A DNA stretch of 64,000 bases from Anaerolineae bacterium (GTDB taxonomy: Bacteria; Chloroflexota; Anaerolineae; Aggregatilineales; Phototrophicaceae), in NCBI GenBank assembly GCA_022823165.1, contig JAJDXR010000064.1:1-64000 (forward strand). The letters are read 5' to 3'. The number at the start of each line of letters is the position of its first letter. Position 1 is the stretch's first letter. Both the position numbers and the translations under genes were made by a program. The notes under the pieces were generated by a model. It searched no databases, was not told the origin of the DNA, and was given only the letters and a program-made list of their open reading frames with translations. Below are positions 54,035 to 62,390 of the stretch, piece after piece.

Positions 54035-55231
54035 TTAGGCGCCGCAAGTTCCCCGGCTCAGTTTGAATTGCCGGCTCGAGCCGGTATTGTCATTTTCATG
54101 GGTTTCAATCACATGGTTGCCATGGTCGACGGTGACGCGAATCACATGCGGTTCGTCGGCGCGCGCGGACAGTGTCAGCGGGATCTCCAGCACGGTTTCT
54201 TCGCCGGCGTCCAGCACAGGCAGATACACGGTTTCGGGATTCTCCGCCTGGACACTTTCATCACTAAGCAAATGGGCTTTCGCGGTTACCCAGGGGCTGG
54301 TCTGCGAGTCTACTGCGCCGCTATTTCGCAGGATCGCGCGGACGATGGTTGGCTGGCCGCATAGCGGCGGATCAGGCAGGAGTTCAATGCTTGTCACTAC
54401 CAGGTTGACGCCTTCGCCCGGGCCTAGCGGCTGACCCGCCTCAATGGGCAGCTCCGAAAGGTCGCCCGCGGCGGCTACCGAACTGGCGTCGACCCAGCCG
54501 TCGATTTCCGCGCCGCGCTGGATGCGGAGCCAGGAGCCCGCGGGATTGACCGCGATGATCAGGATGTCGTCGTCGACCATCAGGCTGCCAACAGGTGGGC
54601 CCGTGTCCACTCCTGATCCCGGCCGCAGTGACGCCGGGCGTATGACCGTACCCGGGACCTGGAGCGGACTAGCGCCTGGGCCGGTGACGGTCGCTTGCGA
54701 TGAATCCTGGAGCGCGCGTGTTGGCGCTGTAGCCTCTTCAGTTTGGCTTGGCGCGTCTACCTCGCCTGGCGGCGCGAGGGATGTTGTTTCCGGCGCCTGG
54801 TATGGGTCGCGCGGGACCACCATAATGCTGATGTCTTCGCGCGCGGAGCTGCCGTCGCCGCGCTCGGCGATGACGGCGATGGTGAACTCGCCCTCGTCGC
54901 TGGTCGGCCAGTCCATAGTCAGGGGCAGGATCTCAGCATTGGTCTCGTTGGGATTGAACTGCTCGGCCATCAATTTCTCATTCAGGAGCAGTGCTACGCG
55001 CGAAAGGTCTGGCCCGGCATTTTCAACCCGCGCTTGCACGATGACGGTCGCGCCTGACTGGTATTTTTGCTCGGGCTGGGGCGCGGCGATATGAATCTCC
55101 GGCGGACCGTCAAAACTGGGCGAAGGGACATAGGCGGCGTAACCCAGATTGCAGCCGGCCAAGACAAGCAAGCAAAGCACTGATACCAGCATGGAGGCTG
55201 AAAGCCCTCGCTTTGCCACGCCAGACTGCAT
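54035..55231 (-). CDS. Lipoprotein with SH3-like and CARDB domains
   Basis: A 398-residue surface lipoprotein. ATG 55231 (GGGAG upstream) starts a lipoprotein signal with lipobox LVLAGC. An Ig-like region (PEIHIAAPQPEQKYQSGATV) follows, then a Pro/Thr/Ser-rich linker and a short SH3-like part (WLRIQRGAEIDGWVDAS). A C-terminal CARDB-type adhesion domain (VNLVVTSIELLPDPP to HVIETHENDN) ends the protein. The longer frame to 55450 is not needed. Divergent from coaBC. Probably envelope- or cell-contact-related. Confidence 0.85.
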   Translation of the reverse strand: MQSGVAKRGLSASMLVSVLCLLVLAGCNLGYAAYVPSPSFDGPPEIHIAAPQPEQKYQSGATVIVQARVENAGPDLSRVALLLNEKLMAEQFNPNETNAEILPLTMDWPTSDEGEFTIAVIAERGDGSSAREDISIMVVPRDPYQAPETTSLAPPGEVDAPSQTEEATAPTRALQDSSQATVTGPGASPLQVPGTVIRPASLRPGSGVDTGPPVGSLMVDDDILIIAVNPAGSWLRIQRGAEIDGWVDASSVAAAGDLSELPIEAGQPLGPGEGVNLVVTSIELLPDPPLCGQPTIVRAILRNSGAVDSQTSPWVTAKAHLLSDESVQAENPETVYLPVLDAGEETVLEIPLTLSARADEPHVIRVTVDHGNHVIETHENDNTGSSRQFKLSRGTCGA

Positions 55232-55465
55232 TGACTGTCTCCCGCACGGGCCGCGCTCAAGGCCACCGACTTTAGCAGAATTCGCATGATTTGCGAACCG
55301 CGCAAGCCTGCGATTTGCCTGCTCATTTAGCGCTTTGACAGCAGCAATTCGTCGTCGGCCAAGGCGCTGAATGAGCAAGGCGCGGCGGATGCTCAGCGGT
55401 GGGCCTACTTTTGTTTCCGGCGCAGATTGTGTACCATTTAATAGCGACAAAATTATGAGGCGGGC

Positions 55466-56698
55466 ATGGAAGCGATAGCGCTCTTGCGGGACAAACGCAT
55501 TATTCTGGGTGTTTGCGGCAGTATCGCGGCTTACAAAGCGGTGGACCTCGCCAGCAAATTGACCCAGGCGGGCGCGCAGGTCGATGTGCTATTGACGGCG
55601 GCGGCTCAGCGATTTATCAGTCCGCTGACTTTTCAAGCGGTGAGCGGGCGGCCTGTTTACAGCGACTTGTGGACTTCCGATTCAGCCGCGGGCCTGCCCA
55701 GCCACATCGCTCATATTGGTTTGGGGGAAGCGGCCGACCTGCTGGTCGTCGCGCCGGCCACAGCTAATAGCCTGGCCAAGCTGGCGCATGGATTGGCCGA
55801 TGACCTGCTGTCGATTACCGCGTTGGCGATTGATTGTCCGCTGCTGATCGCCCCGGCTATGGACGGCAATATGTACACCAGCCCGGTTGTACAAGACAAC
55901 TGCGAGACGCTGCGGCGGCGGGGCGCGCAGCTAATCGAAGCGGACGAGGGGCGATTCGCCAGCGGCTTGGCCGGCAGGGGGCGCTTGCCGGAAACGGAGA
56001 CCCTGATCGGGCACATACGCCGCGTCATCGGCCGTGACGGGGAGTTGGCGAGCCACAAGCTGGTGGTTACGGCCGGCGGCACGCGCGAAGCGATCGACCC
56101 GGTCCGTTTCATCACCAATCGCTCGACGGGCAAGCAGGGTTACGCCATCGCGCAGGCGGCTGTCGATGCCGGCGCTGATGTCGCGCTGATTTCGGCGGCG
56201 GCTGGCTTAGCGGCGCCGGTGGGCGCGACGCTGGTCGCTGTGGACTCTGCTGAGTCCATGCGGGAAGCTGTCCTGGCCAATGTCGCCGATTCGTCGGCTT
56301 TGGTCATGGCGGCGGCGGTGGCGGATTATCGTCCGCGAACAGTGTCGGAGCAGAAGATCAAGAAGTCGGATGACAGCTTGAATTTGTCGCTGACGCGGAC
56401 GGCCGACATCTTGATGGCGGTCAAGGCGCAGCGGGCGCGAACCGGCTATCCCATGATCGTGGTGGGCTTCGCTGCTGAGAGTGAGAATCTGGTCGAAAAC
56501 GCCAGCGATAAACTGCAGAGCAAGGGGCTGGATCTGCTTATCGCCAATGACATCACGGCGCCGGACGCCGGCTTCGCTGCTGACAGCAATCGCGTAGTCG
56601 TGCTGGATATGGACGGCGGCTTGCATCACATCGATCGCAGGAGCAAAGCCGATATTGGCGCCTACATCATTGAGCGCATCGGCGGATTGTTGGACTAG
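55466..56698 (+). CDS. coaBC: Phosphopantothenoylcysteine decarboxylase / phosphopantothenate-cysteine ligase
   Basis: A 410-residue bifunctional coenzyme A enzyme. CoaC half: GSIAAYKAVDLASKL (FMN), active-site His in LPSHIAHIGLGE, APATANSLAKLAHG and PAMDGNMY. CoaB half from about 190: VVTAGGTREAIDPVRFI, NRSTGKQGYAIA and the KIKK motif. GAGG precedes the ATG. Its stop overlaps the convergent SRPBCC gene by 4 bp. Confidence 0.97.
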   Translation: MEAIALLRDKRIILGVCGSIAAYKAVDLASKLTQAGAQVDVLLTAAAQRFISPLTFQAVSGRPVYSDLWTSDSAAGLPSHIAHIGLGEAADLLVVAPATANSLAKLAHGLADDLLSITALAIDCPLLIAPAMDGNMYTSPVVQDNCETLRRRGAQLIEADEGRFASGLAGRGRLPETETLIGHIRRVIGRDGELASHKLVVTAGGTREAIDPVRFITNRSTGKQGYAIAQAAVDAGADVALISAAAGLAAPVGATLVAVDSAESMREAVLANVADSSALVMAAAVADYRPRTVSEQKIKKSDDSLNLSLTRTADILMAVKAQRARTGYPMIVVGFAAESENLVENASDKLQSKGLDLLIANDITAPDAGFAADSNRVVVLDMDGGLHHIDRRSKADIGAYIIERIGGLLD

Positions 56699-57180
56699 CG
56701 CGCTTCTTGACGCTGCTCTAAGGCTTGCAGCGCGCTCAACGCCCGGCAGTGGGCGATGTAGGCGGACAGGGTCTGTTGGCAGCCTATCTGATAATAGGGA
56801 ATAAGCCACGGTACGCCGGCGCCAGCGAAACCGTCTTGCATGTAGGTCAGGCGCGTTTCCTTGCCAGCCGGCGCGAAACTGAGTCGAATGTCTGTGCTGC
56901 CCGCCCAAGCCGGGTCGCGCCAGGTGTAAGCCAGTTCCTCCGGCGGATTCCAAACCGAAATGTTGCCGATGAGGTATTCGCTGCCATCGGCGAAACTTTC
57001 GTAGTAGCGCCCGCCCGGTTGCGCTTCGAAACGGATGCGCAGTGGGCGGGTCGTCTCCGGCGCGAAGCTGTAGGGGAAGACGCCCTGACGCGGCCACCAG
57101 ACATTCATCTGCTCGGTGAAGACTTCAAAGGCCTGCTGCTGCGGGAGGGGGACGGCGGCTTCGATCCTTACCTCAAGCAT
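56695..57180 (-). CDS. SRPBCC (AHSA1-like) domain protein
   Basis: A 161-residue helix-grip protein. AAVPLPQQQAFEVFTEQMNVWW opens the START-like fold, with the VWNPPEELAYTW strand and a T-x-LTYMQDGF strand before the long C-terminal helix. The START-like cavity usually binds a hydrophobic ligand; the family is linked to Hsp90 co-chaperone AHSA1. ATG 57180 has AAGGAG upstream. Function cannot be specified. Lies just downstream of the HNH nuclease gene on the same strand. Confidence 0.85.
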   Translation of the reverse strand: MLEVRIEAAVPLPQQQAFEVFTEQMNVWWPRQGVFPYSFAPETTRPLRIRFEAQPGGRYYESFADGSEYLIGNISVWNPPEELAYTWRDPAWAGSTDIRLSFAPAGKETRLTYMQDGFAGAGVPWLIPYYQIGCQQTLSAYIAHCRALSALQALEQRQEAR

Positions 57181-57208
57181 GGTTTTCTCCTTCCCCGCTA
57201 GCAAAGCA

Positions 57209-58268
57209 CTATTCACATACAATACCATCGTTGTCGCGGTCATTCATGTATTGATAAGCTGGGTGTCCGCGACTTACTGGGGCAATGCCATGATTTCGCG
57301 CCTCAGCACAAGTAATCCTGCCATTTCGGTTATCGTCATACAATTGCAATGCGGATTGAGCAGGTTGCGGCTGTACCGCTGGATTTGGCGCAGGTTGTGA
57401 AGTTGTCGCGTCTCGTTGAGATTGGGGCGGCGATGATCCTGCGACAGGCTGGCTAACTGATTTTCTAACAGGCTTGGTCGCGCTAACTCGTCCAGTTTTT
57501 GCTATCCATCCTTGGCCAATATCAATCCAGCAATAATCGTCGCCTTGCATTGACCCATCAACAGAATAAGTTCCGGCCGATGCCGAGCCTAATCGCGCAC
57601 TGCTCACTGATGGTTCTTCTCTGATATTCATGCCAGCAATTACATAGGCTCTGTCATGCGAGAAACATCCATCATTTGACAGGTTTGGAGAAGCTGGCAC
57701 AGTGGATTGTCCAGAATCAGCATAACAATTCAATGTATCGGCTGGGCTAGACTTGTAGCAATTTGGTTTAGGATCGCAAACTTTCAGTGTTAATATTGCT
57801 ACATCGGCTTCTTCGGCATCCATCGAAAGACCGTACTTGGCTTTGACATTTACCACCGCGTGTACATACCAGCATTGATTTTGCGGCGGTAGCCACTCAG
57901 ACAGATCCTTAGCGCTCTTTTGATAACGATTTAGGCTTGGGCTTGCAAGCGTCAAATTGTCCAAGTCTCTTGCGAATGCGCTCTTCGTTGCATCTGAAGC
58001 GGCGCATAAACCGCTGTCATGCGCTTCCGATGTAGCCACAATATGTTCGATGTCCGTTTCGCTACGACTCTGGAAAACTTCGCCAGTGTATGGACTGGTA
58101 ATCTTTCCGTTTAGGTTCTGGGAGATGATTTGTAATTCAATGCTTTGTGGATAGGAATAGTCTGCTCTGGTGTATGGTGAGCAGCGTACTTCGGGGGAAA
58201 TGTTAATTTGTGCCTCTACCCCCCCCCCCCCCAATTAATGCTAAGACAATGATGAAGAATATTCTCAT
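57209..58268 (-). CDS. Secreted HNH nuclease with SH3 and excalibur domains, interrupted by a G14 tract
   Basis: ATG 58268, with AGGA upstream, starts a signal peptide (MRIFFIIVLALIGGGG) that runs into 14 G on the coding strand (58219-58232). With 14 G this frame stops after a few codons; with 13 or 16 G it joins the long downstream frame (VEAQINISPEV). The mature part has DIEHIVATSEAHDSG and ARDLDNLTLASPSLNRYQK, an HNH/DUF1524-type nuclease as in secreted actinobacterial proteins (SAEWLPP-like segment LSEWLPP). An SH3-like part follows (MNIREEPSVSSARLGS), a Pro/Gln-rich linker, and an excalibur calcium-binding end (DRDNDGIVCE). AT-rich. An ATGA overlap couples it to the small upstream ORF. 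The frame is off as sequenced. Confidence 0.82.
58219..58232 (-). repeat. Poly-G14 homopolymer (phase-variation candidate)
   Basis: Fourteen C on the plus strand. Lies inside the signal-peptide region of the HNH nuclease gene, where a change of one base (or gain of two) restores the frame. Such tracts slip during replication; sequencing error is the alternative. Confidence 0.9.
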
Positions 58269-58522
58269 GTTCCATCCTCACAGTCATCTGTGTTCAATTC
58301 TTTTTCAAGCGCCTCAAATTGCTCGATTGCTTCGGCAGTTGCGTGAACTGGGGGAATAAACTTGAATACGCGCCTAGGTTCTGACATCAGCTCGTCGCAT
58401 TCAGACGACTCGTCAACGAGGTCATCCTGTAGCAAGCGTTTGACCTTGAGCTACTCTTCCCGGTTGAGTTGTTGCGGTTCCATGACAAACTCTGGCGCGA
58501 TCATGATTGTCTTCCCCACCAT
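58265..58522 (-). pseudogene. Small ORF with internal amber stop, coupled to the nuclease gene
   Basis: From ATG 58522 the frame encodes EFVMEPQQLNREE, then a TAG at 58451-58453, then continues LKVKRLLQDDLVDESSE to EKELNTDDCEDGT and a TGA. The final TGA overlaps the nuclease start as ATGA. The protein of about 85 residues would be acidic and helical. It looks like one gene broken by a single base change, or read through; it could be an immunity or regulatory partner of the nuclease. The second half could restart at the ATG before SEPRRVFKF. Confidence 0.55.
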
Positions 58523-58567
58523 TGCGCTTATGATTATACCATAACTTAAGCGCGCTCAAGGGCGGGG

Positions 58568-58696
58568 CCGCTGGGAGTGATCTATTATAGTGGATGCGGT
58601 TTACCTTCGACTCAAAGAAAAAAAACTCTGTGCCCTCTGTGTCTCTGTGGCGAATTAACCTGCGCCAAGCTCGGCATTCAGGAAATATTCACCATG
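58568..58696. repeat. Dispersed repeat fragments
   Basis: 58568-58640 repeats 15797-15860 (GTGGATGCGGTTT core) and 58640-58694 repeats about 16050-16110 (GAATTAACCTGCGCC, CAAGCTCGG). At the first locus the two blocks are separated by the REP-containing block, here they are adjacent, so the element there has an insertion or here a deletion. Confidence 0.8.
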
Positions 58697-58777
58697 TTAG
58701 CCACTCCCCGGCCGCTTGCTAGGTTGCGACCATCTCGGTTACACTGCAAGTGTCGAAACGAATCGGAAGCCATCGCC

Positions 58778-59731
58778 ATGTTCGATGATGTGCGGCAAGT
58801 TACCGAGGCTTTGCGCGGGCAGCAGTATATCCCTACGGACGAGATCTCGACCGTCGTTTTTTTGGCGGGCAGGTTGGGCAAGCCGCTGCTGACCGAGGGA
58901 CCGGCCGGCGTGGGCAAGACCGAGCTGGCTAAAGCCTGGTCGGGCGCATCGGCAAAACCGCTCATCCGCCTGCAATGCTACGAAGGGCTGGACGAGAACA
59001 AAGCGCTTTACGAATGGGAGTACGCCAAGCAGATGCTGTATACGCAGCTGCTGCGCGACAAGCTGAGCGACTTGCTGGCTTCCGCTGGTACTTTGCGTCA
59101 AGCGGCTGATCGCCTGGGGGCTGAAGACGATGTCTTCTTCAGCGAGCGTTTTTTGCTGGCGCGTCCGCTGCTGGCGGCGCTGCTCAGCGAAGAGCCGGTG
59201 CTGCTGCTGATCGACGAGATTGACCGCGCCGATGCCGAATTCGAAGCCTTTCTGCTGGAGATTCTTAGCGATTTCCAGGTCTCGATACCCGAGCTGGGCA
59301 CGATACAAGCCCGGCATCATCCCAGCGTGGTTTTGACCAGTAATAATACGCGCGAGCTGTCCGAAGCTTTGAAGCGCCGCTGCCTGTACCTGTTCGTCGA
59401 TTATCCGACGCATGAAGCCGAGCTTAGTATCGTGAAAATGCGCGTGCCGGAATTGAGCGAGAAACTGGCGCGCCAAACGGTCGACGTAGTGCAGGGCATG
59501 CGCCGTATGGACTTGAAGAAGAACCCCAGCGTGTCGGAGACGATCGATTGGGCCAAGGCGCTGGTCATGCTGAATGCCGATAGCATCGATGAAAAAACGC
59601 TGGAGACCACGCTGACGGTTTTGCTCAAGCATGAGAGCGATGTGCAGAAGGCGCGCCGGCAAATCATGCGCGGAGGGAGCGACGACCGCTATCAGGGGCG
59701 GGGGCGCGGCGGCCGCTCGGAGTGGAATTAA
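58778..59731 (+). CDS. MoxR-like AAA ATPase
   Basis: A 317-residue AAA+ ATPase. GPAGVGKTEL is Walker A, VLLLIDEIDRAD Walker B, and VVLTSNNTREL with EALKRRCLYLFVDYP gives sensor 1 and the arginine finger region, typical of the MoxR/CoxD branch. ATG 58778 removes a repeat-derived leader. The C-terminus is Gly/Arg-rich (RYQGRGRGGRS). MoxR ATPases usually work with a VWA-domain partner as chaperones for metal-cofactor insertion; none is next door. Confidence 0.9.
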   Translation: MFDDVRQVTEALRGQQYIPTDEISTVVFLAGRLGKPLLTEGPAGVGKTELAKAWSGASAKPLIRLQCYEGLDENKALYEWEYAKQMLYTQLLRDKLSDLLASAGTLRQAADRLGAEDDVFFSERFLLARPLLAALLSEEPVLLLIDEIDRADAEFEAFLLEILSDFQVSIPELGTIQARHHPSVVLTSNNTRELSEALKRRCLYLFVDYPTHEAELSIVKMRVPELSEKLARQTVDVVQGMRRMDLKKNPSVSETIDWAKALVMLNADSIDEKTLETTLTVLLKHESDVQKARRQIMRGGSDDRYQGRGRGGRSEWN

Positions 59732-59758
59732 ACAACGGCGCCCACAAATATCGAGTGT

Positions 59759-59783
59759 GTAGGGGCGAGCCGGTGGCTCGCCC
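59759..59783. repeat. REP-like palindrome
   Basis: GTAGGGGCGAGCC / GGCTCGCCC followed by TTT, 28 bp after the MoxR-like gene; could double as a transcript end. Confidence 0.8.
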
Positions 59784-59864
59784 TTTGGCGCCATTCAGAT
59801 GCTGACATTCGCGCTCAGTTCAACTAAAATAGCAGCAACGAATGCATAATCCCGTGAGCGAAAA

Positions 59865-60479
59865 TTGAGCCTATCCAGCGCGACAATTGACCGCAGCCGC
59901 GATTTCGCCAAGCAATTGCTGCGGACGCCGCTGCTCTTGTACAAACTGGGCTGGGCGCCGGCCTTGAATTGGATGCCGCTGATGATCCTGACGACCCGCG
60001 GGCGCAAGAGCGGCTTGGCGCGGCATGTGGTGGTGGAGTATCGGCGGCACGGCAGCAAGTACTACATCGTCTCTGGTTGGGGCGCGGACACCGACTGGTA
60101 CCGCAATATCCAGGCGGACAACCGCGTTACTGTTCAGCACGGCGAGCATATCGCCGCCGCGCGAGCGCAACCGGTGGAAGATCGGGCCGAAGCCCTGCGC
60201 GCGCTGTATATGTTCAGCCGCAACTCCTGGATTTACGAGAGGCTTTTCGCCCGCATGTCGTCGGCGCAGGCGGCTGATCTGAATACCTTGGCTGAGGTGG
60301 TGGACGAATTTACCGTCTTGCGGCTGGAAGCGACCGGCGATGAGCCGGAGCTGCCGGCGGTTGAGCTGTACAGCGAGCAGGTCAGGCAAGTCGCGCTATT
60401 TGCAGTGGTGGTGATTGGCTTGCGATTGCTCTTGGCGGTCTTGCGCTCCGGCGGAAAGCGACGGGATGTCGACGCCTGA
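59865..60479 (+). CDS. Deazaflavin (F420)-dependent nitroreductase-family protein
   Basis: A 204-residue protein of the DDN/PNPOx-like split barrel group. ILTTRGRKSGLARH is the F420-contact loop and YIVSGWGADTDWYRNIQAD the typical second signature. A membrane helix near the C-terminus (VALFAVVVIGLRLLLAVL) is an addition. The only start available before the domain is TTG 59865, with a weak ribosome site. Substrate unknown. Confidence 0.87.
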   Translation: MSLSSATIDRSRDFAKQLLRTPLLLYKLGWAPALNWMPLMILTTRGRKSGLARHVVVEYRRHGSKYYIVSGWGADTDWYRNIQADNRVTVQHGEHIAAARAQPVEDRAEALRALYMFSRNSWIYERLFARMSSAQAADLNTLAEVVDEFTVLRLEATGDEPELPAVELYSEQVRQVALFAVVVIGLRLLLAVLRSGGKRRDVDA

Positions 60480-60528
60480 GGCGGCTCGACGCTGGCGCGG
60501 AGTGCGGCCTGCGGCAGCCAATTCCCGG

Positions 60529-62052
60529 CTAGACATCAAACTCCACCCCTTGCGCCAGCGGCAGCTCGCCTGAGAAGTTGATGGTAGTGGTCTGCCGGCG
60601 CATGTAGGCTTTCCAGGCGTCGGAGCCGGATTCGCGGCCGCCGCCGGTTTCTTTTTCGCCGCCGAATGCGCCGCCGATTTCCGCGCCGCTGGTGCCGATA
60701 TTGACATTGGCGATGCCACAGTCCGACCCGGCCGGTGACAGAAAAGCCTCGGAGCTGCGCAGGTCGCCGGTGAAAATGGCGCTGGACAGTCCCTGCGGCA
60801 CGGCGTTGTGCATGGCGATAGCTTCAGCGAGCGCTTCATACTCCATGACGTACAGGATTGGCGCGAAGGTCTCATGGCGGACCAAGGGCGTTTGCCGCGG
60901 CATACGAATGATGGCCGGTTCGACGAAGTTCGCGCCGATATCGGGCCGGGGGATGCCGCCAGTCAGCACTTGGCCGCCCTCGGACTCCGCGCGCTGGATG
61001 GCGGCCATCATGGTGTCGACAGCGCCTTCATTGACGAGGGGACCCATCAGGATGCCCTCCGCCATCGGGTCGCCGATAGCCACCGACTGATAGGCGCGGA
61101 TGAGGCGGTTGCAGAGTTCGTCGCTGATCGACCGCTGTACGATCAGGCGGCGGGTGGTGGTGCAGCGCTGGCCGGCTGTGCCCACGGCGCCGAAGACGAT
61201 GGCGCGAGTGGCCAGATCCAGGTCGGCGTCGGCGCTGACGATGATGCCGTTGTTGCCGCCCAGCTCGAGGATGCTGCGTCCCAACCGCGCGGCGACGCGC
61301 TGCGCCACGCGCTTGCCTGCGCGAATCGAACCAGTGAAGCTGATCAGCGGCAGGCGCTCGTCGGCGGTCATGCGCTCGCCGATGGCTGCGTCCGCGTCGA
61401 TGACCAGGTTGAAGACACCGGCCACGCCGTGCCGCGCCATGACGCGGTTGCAAATATGCTGCACGGCAATGGCGGTGAGCGGCGTGCTGGGGGAGGGCTT
61501 CCAGATCATGGTGTCGCCGCAGACGGCCGCGATGGCGGCGTTCCAGGACCAGACGGCTACCGGAAAGTTGAAGGCGGTGATGACGCCGATCGGCCCCAGC
61601 GGGTGCCACTGCTCGTACATGCGATGGCCGGGCCGCTCCGAGTGCATGGTTAAGCCGTAGAGCTGCCGCGACAAGCCGACGGCGAAATCGCAGATATCGA
61701 TCATTTCCTGGACTTCACCCAAACCCTCGCTGCGGATCTTGCCGTTCTCAAGCGAGACCAACTCGCCCAGCGGCTCTTTATAGTCGCGCAGGGCATTGCC
61801 GAGATCGCGTATGACTTCACCGCGCCGGGGCGCCGGCAGCAAGCGCCAGGAGGCGAAGCCCGCTTGCGCTGCTCTGACGGCCGCGTCGTAACCGGCGGGC
61901 CTGGCCGGGCTAACCGTCGCGATGATTTCGTTGCTGGCTGGATTGAGCGAATGCAGAGCCGCGCCAGCCGGATTTTCCAGCCAGCCGTCGTCGCCGGCGT
62001 AGACGCCCGCGTTGATTGACTTGATTCCCAGCGTTTTCAGGACATCGTTCAT
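60529..62052 (-). CDS. Aldehyde dehydrogenase, ALDH7 (antiquitin)-like
   Basis: A 507-residue NAD(P)-dependent dehydrogenase. Glu263 in LELGGNN and catalytic Cys297 in GTAGQRCTTT are present, as are FNFPVAVWSWNAA and SFTGS. GTSGAEIGGAFGGEKETGGGRESGS is the C-terminal loop typical of ALDH7, which oxidises alpha-aminoadipate semialdehyde in lysine breakdown (AmaB). Together with the glutaryl-CoA-dehydrogenase-like gene at 19.5 kb, a lysine or glutarate route is conceivable. Stands alone on this strand. Confidence 0.93.
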   Translation of the reverse strand: MNDVLKTLGIKSINAGVYAGDDGWLENPAGAALHSLNPASNEIIATVSPARPAGYDAAVRAAQAGFASWRLLPAPRRGEVIRDLGNALRDYKEPLGELVSLENGKIRSEGLGEVQEMIDICDFAVGLSRQLYGLTMHSERPGHRMYEQWHPLGPIGVITAFNFPVAVWSWNAAIAAVCGDTMIWKPSPSTPLTAIAVQHICNRVMARHGVAGVFNLVIDADAAIGERMTADERLPLISFTGSIRAGKRVAQRVAARLGRSILELGGNNGIIVSADADLDLATRAIVFGAVGTAGQRCTTTRRLIVQRSISDELCNRLIRAYQSVAIGDPMAEGILMGPLVNEGAVDTMMAAIQRAESEGGQVLTGGIPRPDIGANFVEPAIIRMPRQTPLVRHETFAPILYVMEYEALAEAIAMHNAVPQGLSSAIFTGDLRSSEAFLSPAGSDCGIANVNIGTSGAEIGGAFGGEKETGGGRESGSDAWKAYMRRQTTTINFSGELPLAQGVEFDV

Positions 62053-62200
62053 CGTTGCTGCTCCTTGTTCACTTTAGGGCGTGGAATATATCAACGCAAT
62101 CAGATTATAGGCAATCTCGGCACAGGATAATTCACCACAGCTCCCGCTCTAGTCGCGACAAGGCTCACGCAATATAGAAAATTCGAAACATCTGGATTGT

Positions 62201-62274
62201 GTAGGGGCGAGCCGCCGGCTCGCCCGCAAGTGGTAGCAGGATACGTTTGCGGGCGACTTGACAAGTCGCCCCTG
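62201..62274. repeat. REP-like palindrome pair
   Basis: 62201-62225 (GTAGGGGCGAGCC / GGCTCGCCC) and 62250-62274 (GGGCGACTTG / CAAGTCGCCCC). Lies in the 338-bp gap between tsaB and the aldehyde dehydrogenase; no gene is seen there. Confidence 0.85.
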
Positions 62275-62390
62275 CCAATTTCGATTTGTTTGCAGATGGG
62301 ACTTGGCTGGTTCATAAAGAAGAGGCGCCGAGACCGTAGAGAAAAATGCCATACCGAGTGAATTCGTTATGTTCCACTAAGTTGCTTGCC

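Noticed and set aside
54035..55450. Longer N-terminus of the CARDB lipoprotein (start 55450)
   Set aside because: It would bury the lipoprotein signal and run into the region upstream of coaBC; the ATG at 55231 has a good ribosome site.
58577..58777. 67-residue extension of the MoxR-like ATPase
   Set aside because: Also translated repeat DNA; the family begins near the Met at 58778.
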